From assembly GCF_016103465.1 (NCBI RefSeq), contig NZ_JAEEAP010000039.1, positions 1 through 36,541 of the forward strand: a stretch of DNA of 36,541 nt. The letters run 5' to 3'. Below, piece after piece: positions 32,763 through 36,541 of the stretch (the first letter of the stretch is position 1; the number at the start of each line of letters is the position of its first letter). This DNA is from Streptomyces sabulosicollis. Lineage in GTDB: Bacteria > Actinomycetota > Actinomycetes > Streptomycetales > Streptomycetaceae. The notes beneath the pieces are model-generated. The model was given only the letters and a program-made list of their open reading frames with translations. It made no database searches and had not been told where the DNA came from. The position numbers and the translations under genes are program-made.

Positions 32763-33356
32763 TCAGCCTTCCCCGGCTCGCCGCTGCCTGGGCAGCGGCA
32801 GGGCGCGCACCAACCGGGCTCGGTGGCACTCCGTGGCCGCCGCGCTCACGAGCCGTACGAGATCGGGGGCGCCCCCATCGCCCCCGAAGCCTGCCCTCGG
32901 CAGCGTCGGCTCCACCTCGCCCTTCGCGTCGGGAGGTCGCAGCCAGACGGCGGCCTCCTGCGGGCATCGCTCACCGGGCGCCCCGGCGGCCAGCGACGGT
33001 GGTCGGCAGTGGGCGGGGCACGGCGCGGTGATCCGGCCTCCGGCGCCGATCGCGCCCAGGTCCAGGGCCACACCGCCCCACTCCAGCCAGTCGAGCAGCC
33101 CCGGAAGCTCGTCCGCGCTGCCGGCGGCCACCAGAAGCCGCATCCAGGCGCCCTCCACCGCGACCGGACCGGTCCGCGGCACGCGCCGGAGCACCGCGAA
33201 ACCGGCCACGGCCGGCAGTTCGATGACGTCGAAGGCCACCCCCGTGAGCAATTCGACGGGATCGCTGCCGGCCGTAGGCCAGCCCAGCTCCCGCTCGTAC
33301 CAGCGTGACCGGGCGGCCGGTGCGGACCGCTCCGCGCCGTGGGCCCTGAGAATCAT
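32763..33356 (-). CDS. SCO3374-family protein of unknown function
   Basis: A 197-aa protein from ATG 33356, MILRAHGAERSAPAARSRWY. Family marks I recall from streptomycetes are RWYERELGWPT, VELLTGVAFDVIELPAVAGF, RLLVAAGSADELPGLLDWLE, GGVALDLGAIGAGGRITAP and DLVRLVSAAATECHRARL at the C-terminus. The layout resembles the N-terminal part of bifunctional primase-polymerase proteins, but catalytic Asp pairs are not evident, so no activity is claimed. A GGGGAG lies about 11 bases ahead. Longer upstream frames run into 16-bp repeats. It always neighbours lsr2 and clpC in the genomes I recall. Confidence 0.8.
   Translation of the reverse strand: MILRAHGAERSAPAARSRWYERELGWPTAGSDPVELLTGVAFDVIELPAVAGFAVLRRVPRTGPVAVEGAWMRLLVAAGSADELPGLLDWLEWGGVALDLGAIGAGGRITAPCPAHCRPPSLAAGAPGERCPQEAAVWLRPPDAKGEVEPTLPRAGFGGDGGAPDLVRLVSAAATECHRARLVRALPLPRQRRAGEG
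32780..32799. terminator. Hairpin inside the 3' end of the SCO3374-family gene
   Basis: GCCGCTGCC (32780-32788), TG, GGCAGCGGC (32791-32799): perfect 9-bp arms, 22 bases after the lsr2 stop. Since only 5 bases separate the two stops, this may be the lsr2 terminator embedded in the convergent coding sequence. Confidence 0.4.
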
Positions 33357-33397
33357 GCCCAGCAGAACTCCCCGCCCGCCCGCTTGGTTACGCGGGC

Positions 33398-33445
33398 GAT
33401 GACGTCCGTCCGCGATGGCGTCCGTCCGCGATGACGTTCCGTACC
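33398..33445. repeat. Three 16-bp direct repeats upstream of clpC
   Basis: GATGACGTCCGTCCGC (33398-33413), GATGGCGTCCGTCCGC (33414-33429) and the diverged GATGACGTTCCGTACC (33430-33445) are head-to-tail. They lie 42-89 bases before the SCO3374-family start, in the 507-base divergent region (33357-33863) that also holds the clpC control sites. No gene is supported in this region. Confidence 0.65.
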
Positions 33446-33612
33446 GGGCCGTGTGCGAAACGTACCCATAAGGGGCCTGCAGGGCCGGTGAACGGGCGCA
33501 AGGTTGTTCGCCCATAGCGGATGGAACCGGCCCTCACGGCATGGAGTATCTGTGCTTGCGGGTAAGACATCCCTAGTGGGGAGGGGCGGTCCGCATGTCG
33601 GGAGGAAGCGGC

Positions 33613-33626
33613 GTTCGCCATCGGCG
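33613..33626 (+). promoter_or_regulatory. ClgR box upstream of clpC
   Basis: GTTCGC, five bases, GCG matches exactly the published Streptomyces ClgR motif GTTCGC-N5-GCG, reported upstream of clpP1, lon and clpC. It lies 32 bases before the SigR-like -35, a suitable place for an activator. Confidence 0.7.
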
Positions 33627-33657
33627 TACTGGCGGTGGGCGTAGATGCCTGGCCTGC

Positions 33658-33684
33658 GGGAACATCGTCTCGCACCATCGGGTT
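33658..33684 (+). promoter_or_regulatory. SigR-like promoter of clpC
   Basis: GGGAAC (33658-33663), 18 bases, GTT (33682-33684) matches the thiol-stress sigma factor SigR consensus GGAAT-N18-GTT except C for T in the -35. The start would be near 33692, giving a ~170-base leader. A possible housekeeping -10, TAGCAT, is at 33797-33802 without a -35. Confidence 0.5.
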
Positions 33685-33863
33685 GAAGCAGTTGTCGGCT
33701 GTTCGGGCAGGAGGCCAGTGGCTGTTTGCCCCGTGCGAGCGGGGGTGATCCGGACGGTTGTCGGCAGTTGGAATGAGCTGTCCCGGGTTGCGGGACTAGC
33801 ATGCGGAAGGACAGGGAGGGGATCGTCCCCGATCTTTCTGACCGCTCTGAGGAGCGATTAACG

Positions 33864-36389
33864 ATGTTCGAGAGGTTCACCGACCGCGCGCGGCGGGTTG
33901 TCGTCCTGGCTCAGGAAGAGGCCCGGATGCTCAACCACAACTACATCGGCACCGAACACATCCTCCTGGGCCTGATCCACGAGGGTGAGGGTGTCGCCGC
34001 TAAGGCCCTGGAGAGCCTCGGGATTTCGCTCGAGGCGGTCCGCCAGCAGGTGGAGGAGATCATCGGGCAGGGGCAGCAGGCCCCGTCCGGGCACATCCCC
34101 TTCACCCCCCGTGCCAAGAAGGTCCTGGAGCTGTCGCTCCGCGAGGCCCTTCAGCTCGGCCACAACTACATCGGTACGGAGCACATCCTGCTCGGCCTGA
34201 TCCGCGAGGGCGAGGGCGTCGCCGCCCAGGTCCTCGTGAAGCTGGGCGCCGATCTGAACCGGGTGCGGCAGCAGGTCATCCAGCTGCTCTCCGGCTACCA
34301 GGGCAAGGAGGCCGCCACCGCCGGCGGCCCGGCGGAGGGCACTCCCTCCACCTCGCTCGTCCTGGACCAGTTCGGCCGCAATCTCACCCAGGCCGCCCGC
34401 GAATCCAAGCTCGACCCGGTCATCGGGCGCGAGAAGGAGATCGAGCGGGTCATGCAGGTGCTCTCGCGCCGCACCAAGAACAACCCGGTCCTCATCGGCG
34501 AGCCCGGCGTCGGCAAGACGGCGGTCGTCGAGGGACTGGCCCAGGCCATCGTCAAGGGCGAGGTGCCCGAGACCCTCAAGGACAAGCACCTCTACACCCT
34601 GGACCTGGGCGCCCTGGTCGCCGGCTCCCGCTACCGCGGTGACTTCGAGGAGCGCCTGAAGAAGGTGCTCAAGGAGATCCGCACCCGCGGCGACATCATC
34701 CTGTTCATCGACGAGCTCCACACCCTGGTGGGTGCGGGTGCCGCCGAGGGCGCGATCGACGCCGCGAGCATCCTGAAGCCGATGCTGGCGCGGGGTGAGC
34801 TGCAGACCATCGGCGCGACCACGCTCGACGAGTACCGCAAGTACCTGGAGAAGGACGCGGCCCTGGAGCGCCGCTTCCAGCCCATCCAGGTCGCCGAGCC
34901 GTCGCTGCCGCACACCATCGAGATCCTCAAGGGCCTGCGGGACCGCTACGAGGCGCACCACCGCGTCTCGATCACGGACTCCGCCCTGGTCGCGGCCGCC
35001 ACCCTGGCCGACCGCTACATCTCGGACCGCTTCCTGCCGGACAAGGCGATCGACCTGATCGACGAGGCCGGTTCCCGGATGCGGATCCGCCGGATGACCG
35101 CACCGCCGGACCTGCGCGAATTCGACGAGAAGATCGCCGATGTGCGCCGGGAGAAGGAGTCCGCGATCGACTCGCAGGACTTCGAGATGGCCGCGGGCCT
35201 GCGCGACAAGGAGAAGCAGCTCCTGGCCGCCAAGGCGAAGCGGGAGAAGGAGTGGAAGGCCGGCGACATGGACGTCGTCGCCGAGGTCGACGAGGAGCTG
35301 ATCGCCGAGGTCCTGGCCACGGCCACGGGCATCCCGGTCTTCAAGCTGACCGAGGAGGAGTCCTCCCGGCTGCTGCGCATGGAGGACGAGCTGCACAAGC
35401 GCGTCATCGGCCAGAAGGACGCCATCAAGGCGCTCTCCCAGGCCATCCGGCGCACGCGTGCGGGCCTCAAGGACCCCAAGCGCCCCGGTGGCTCGTTCAT
35501 CTTCGCGGGCCCGTCCGGTGTCGGTAAGACCGAGCTCAGCAAGACCCTCGCCGAGTTCCTCTTCGGCGACGAGGACGCGATGATCTCGCTCGACATGTCG
35601 GAGTTCAGCGAGAAGCACACCGTCTCGCGCCTCTTCGGCTCCCCGCCCGGATACGTGGGCTACGAGGAGGGCGGCCAGCTCACCGAGAAGGTGCGCCGCA
35701 AGCCGTTCTCCGTGGTCCTCTTCGACGAGGTCGAGAAGGCCCACCCGGACATCTTCAACTCGCTGCTGCAGATCCTGGAGGACGGTCGGCTGACCGACTC
35801 CCAGGGCCGGGTCGTGGACTTCAAGAACACGGTGATCATCATGACCACCAACCTCGGCACCCGGGACATCTCCAAGGGCTTCAACCTGGGCTTCGCCGCC
35901 CAGGGCGATGTGAAGACCGGCTACGAGCGGATGAAGGCCAAGGTCAACGAGGAGCTGAAGCAGCACTTCCGCCCCGAGTTCCTGAACCGTGTCGATGACA
36001 CGGTGGTCTTCCACCAGCTCACCGAGGAAGACATCATCCAGATCGTCGACCTCATGATCACCAAGGTGGACGAGCGGCTGAAGGACCGCGACATGGGCAT
36101 CGAGCTCAGTGGCGAGGCCAAGAAGCTGCTGGCCAAGCGGGGCTACGACCCGGTCCTGGGCGCCCGGCCGCTGCGCCGGACGATCCAGCGCGAGGTCGAG
36201 GACGTGCTCTCGGAGAAGATCCTCTTCGGCGAGCTGCGTCCGGGCCACATCGTGGTCGTGGACACCGAGGGCGAGGGTGAGGAGAAGAAGTTCACCTTCC
36301 GCGGCGAGGAGAAGTCGGCACTGCCGGACACCCCGCCGATCGAGTCCGCCGCCGGAGGCGCGGGCCCGAACCTCAGCAAGGAGGCGTGA
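33864..36389 (+). CDS. clpC: ATP-dependent Clp protease ATPase subunit ClpC
   Basis: Class I Hsp100/Clp unfoldase that feeds ClpP peptidase. The 841-aa product has a double Clp-N repeat ([14 protein letters not shown] at about 25-38 and 100-113), first AAA module with Walker A GEPGVGKT (212-219) and Walker B ILFIDELH, an M-domain with UVR motif ([20 protein letters not shown]), and a second AAA module with GPSGVGKT (549-556) and [19 protein letters not shown] 33864 follows GAGGAG at 10 bases; an upstream in-frame ATG (33801) would add 21 unrelated residues. The C-terminus is a short acidic tail. A perfect terminator follows. Confidence 0.97.
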   Translation: MFERFTDRARRVVVLAQEEARMLNHNYIGTEHILLGLIHEGEGVAAKALESLGISLEAVRQQVEEIIGQGQQAPSGHIPFTPRAKKVLELSLREALQLGHNYIGTEHILLGLIREGEGVAAQVLVKLGADLNRVRQQVIQLLSGYQGKEAATAGGPAEGTPSTSLVLDQFGRNLTQAARESKLDPVIGREKEIERVMQVLSRRTKNNPVLIGEPGVGKTAVVEGLAQAIVKGEVPETLKDKHLYTLDLGALVAGSRYRGDFEERLKKVLKEIRTRGDIILFIDELHTLVGAGAAEGAIDAASILKPMLARGELQTIGATTLDEYRKYLEKDAALERRFQPIQVAEPSLPHTIEILKGLRDRYEAHHRVSITDSALVAAATLADRYISDRFLPDKAIDLIDEAGSRMRIRRMTAPPDLREFDEKIADVRREKESAIDSQDFEMAAGLRDKEKQLLAAKAKREKEWKAGDMDVVAEVDEELIAEVLATATGIPVFKLTEEESSRLLRMEDELHKRVIGQKDAIKALSQAIRRTRAGLKDPKRPGGSFIFAGPSGVGKTELSKTLAEFLFGDEDAMISLDMSEFSEKHTVSRLFGSPPGYVGYEEGGQLTEKVRRKPFSVVLFDEVEKAHPDIFNSLLQILEDGRLTDSQGRVVDFKNTVIIMTTNLGTRDISKGFNLGFAAQGDVKTGYERMKAKVNEELKQHFRPEFLNRVDDTVVFHQLTEEDIIQIVDLMITKVDERLKDRDMGIELSGEAKKLLAKRGYDPVLGARPLRRTIQREVEDVLSEKILFGELRPGHIVVVDTEGEGEEKKFTFRGEEKSALPDTPPIESAAGGAGPNLSKEA

Positions 36390-36410
36390 CGCGGCGCCGT
36401 CCATCGCCTC

Positions 36411-36453
36411 GGGGCCGCCCCGGACCGTTTCCCGGTCCGGGGCGGCCCCCTTT
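36411..36453 (+). terminator. Intrinsic terminator after clpC
   Basis: A perfect 17-bp stem (36411-36427 with 36433-36449) closes the loop TTTCC and is followed by CTTT. The remaining bases to 36541 are GC-rich and show no gene I can support. Confidence 0.85.
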
Positions 36454-36541
36454 CGCGTAGGGGCCGCGTGGGCGCGCCCTGAGGGGCTCTGAGACGCCCC
36501 AGGGAGCCGGACACGCCCCCCGGGGCCGCGGGGGGCCGGGC

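Noticed and set aside
33595-33861. 88-codon ORF ending 2 bases before clpC, with a few Cys residues
   Set aside because: It covers the ClgR box, the SigR-like promoter and the clpC leader, has no Shine-Dalgarno and no recognisable protein features; treated as untranslated leader.
33858-36404. An 848-codon open frame on the minus strand across clpC (and a similar 841-codon one across ftsH, 1741-4266)
   Set aside because: Both are antisense shadows caused by high third-position GC in strongly conserved genes; composition (Asp/Leu/Val/Arg-rich) is typical of shadows and there is no ribosome site.

Overview
The window looks like a chromosomal core segment of a Streptomyces or a close relative. 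GC content and third-codon GC are very high, gene starts are often GTG, and the gene order is one I know from Streptomyces core chromosomes: tilS-hpt-ftsH-folE at the left, panC-nadB-nadC-coaX in the middle, lsr2 and clpC at the right. I see no tRNA, rRNA, CRISPR array, insertion sequence, phage gene or att site.

Left part (1-10.97 kb): a 5'-truncated tilS, hpt and ftsH run rightwards, followed by folE behind a very strong hairpin. Facing them on the minus strand are the remaining early folate genes, folP, an NTF2-like gene, folB, folK and a DUF3180 membrane protein gene, joined by stop/start overlaps. Upstream of folP is a gene for an MprF-like lysyl-phospholipid synthase. It has a good ECF (SigE-like) promoter match and is divergent from a membrane-anchored esterase.

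Centre-left (10.97-20.7 kb): a glycine-betaine/quaternary-amine ABC importer (ATPase divergent from two permeases and a lipoprotein), a coiled-coil membrane protein, an orphan NuoD paralogue (NuoD2) beside a MidA/NDUFAF7-type methyltransferase, and a NarL-type two-component system. Centre (20.7-24 kb): two ArsR-family regulators with clear palindromic operators (the larger one frameshifted at a G7 run), a small unknown ORF, and a threonine-aldolase-family enzyme. Then a tightly overlapping operon, DUF2520-panC-nadB-nadC-coaX, makes pantothenate/CoA and NAD precursors; a duplicated copy of the coaX 5' end sits in its last junction.

Right part (29.7-36.5 kb): two genes of unknown function, a BlaI-type repressor, an ArgA-type acetyltransferase, the nucleoid protein gene lsr2, a convergent SCO3374-family gene, and clpC with matches to a ClgR box and a SigR promoter.

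The points I would follow first are: the NuoD2/methyltransferase pair, in which NuoD2 keeps the arginine that NDUFAF7 methylates in mitochondria but has Trp at the quinone-site Tyr; the coaX leader duplication; the hairpin between the Shine-Dalgarno and start codon of ftsH; several degenerate minisatellites (20, 18 and 16 bp periods); and the ArsR operators and frameshift.
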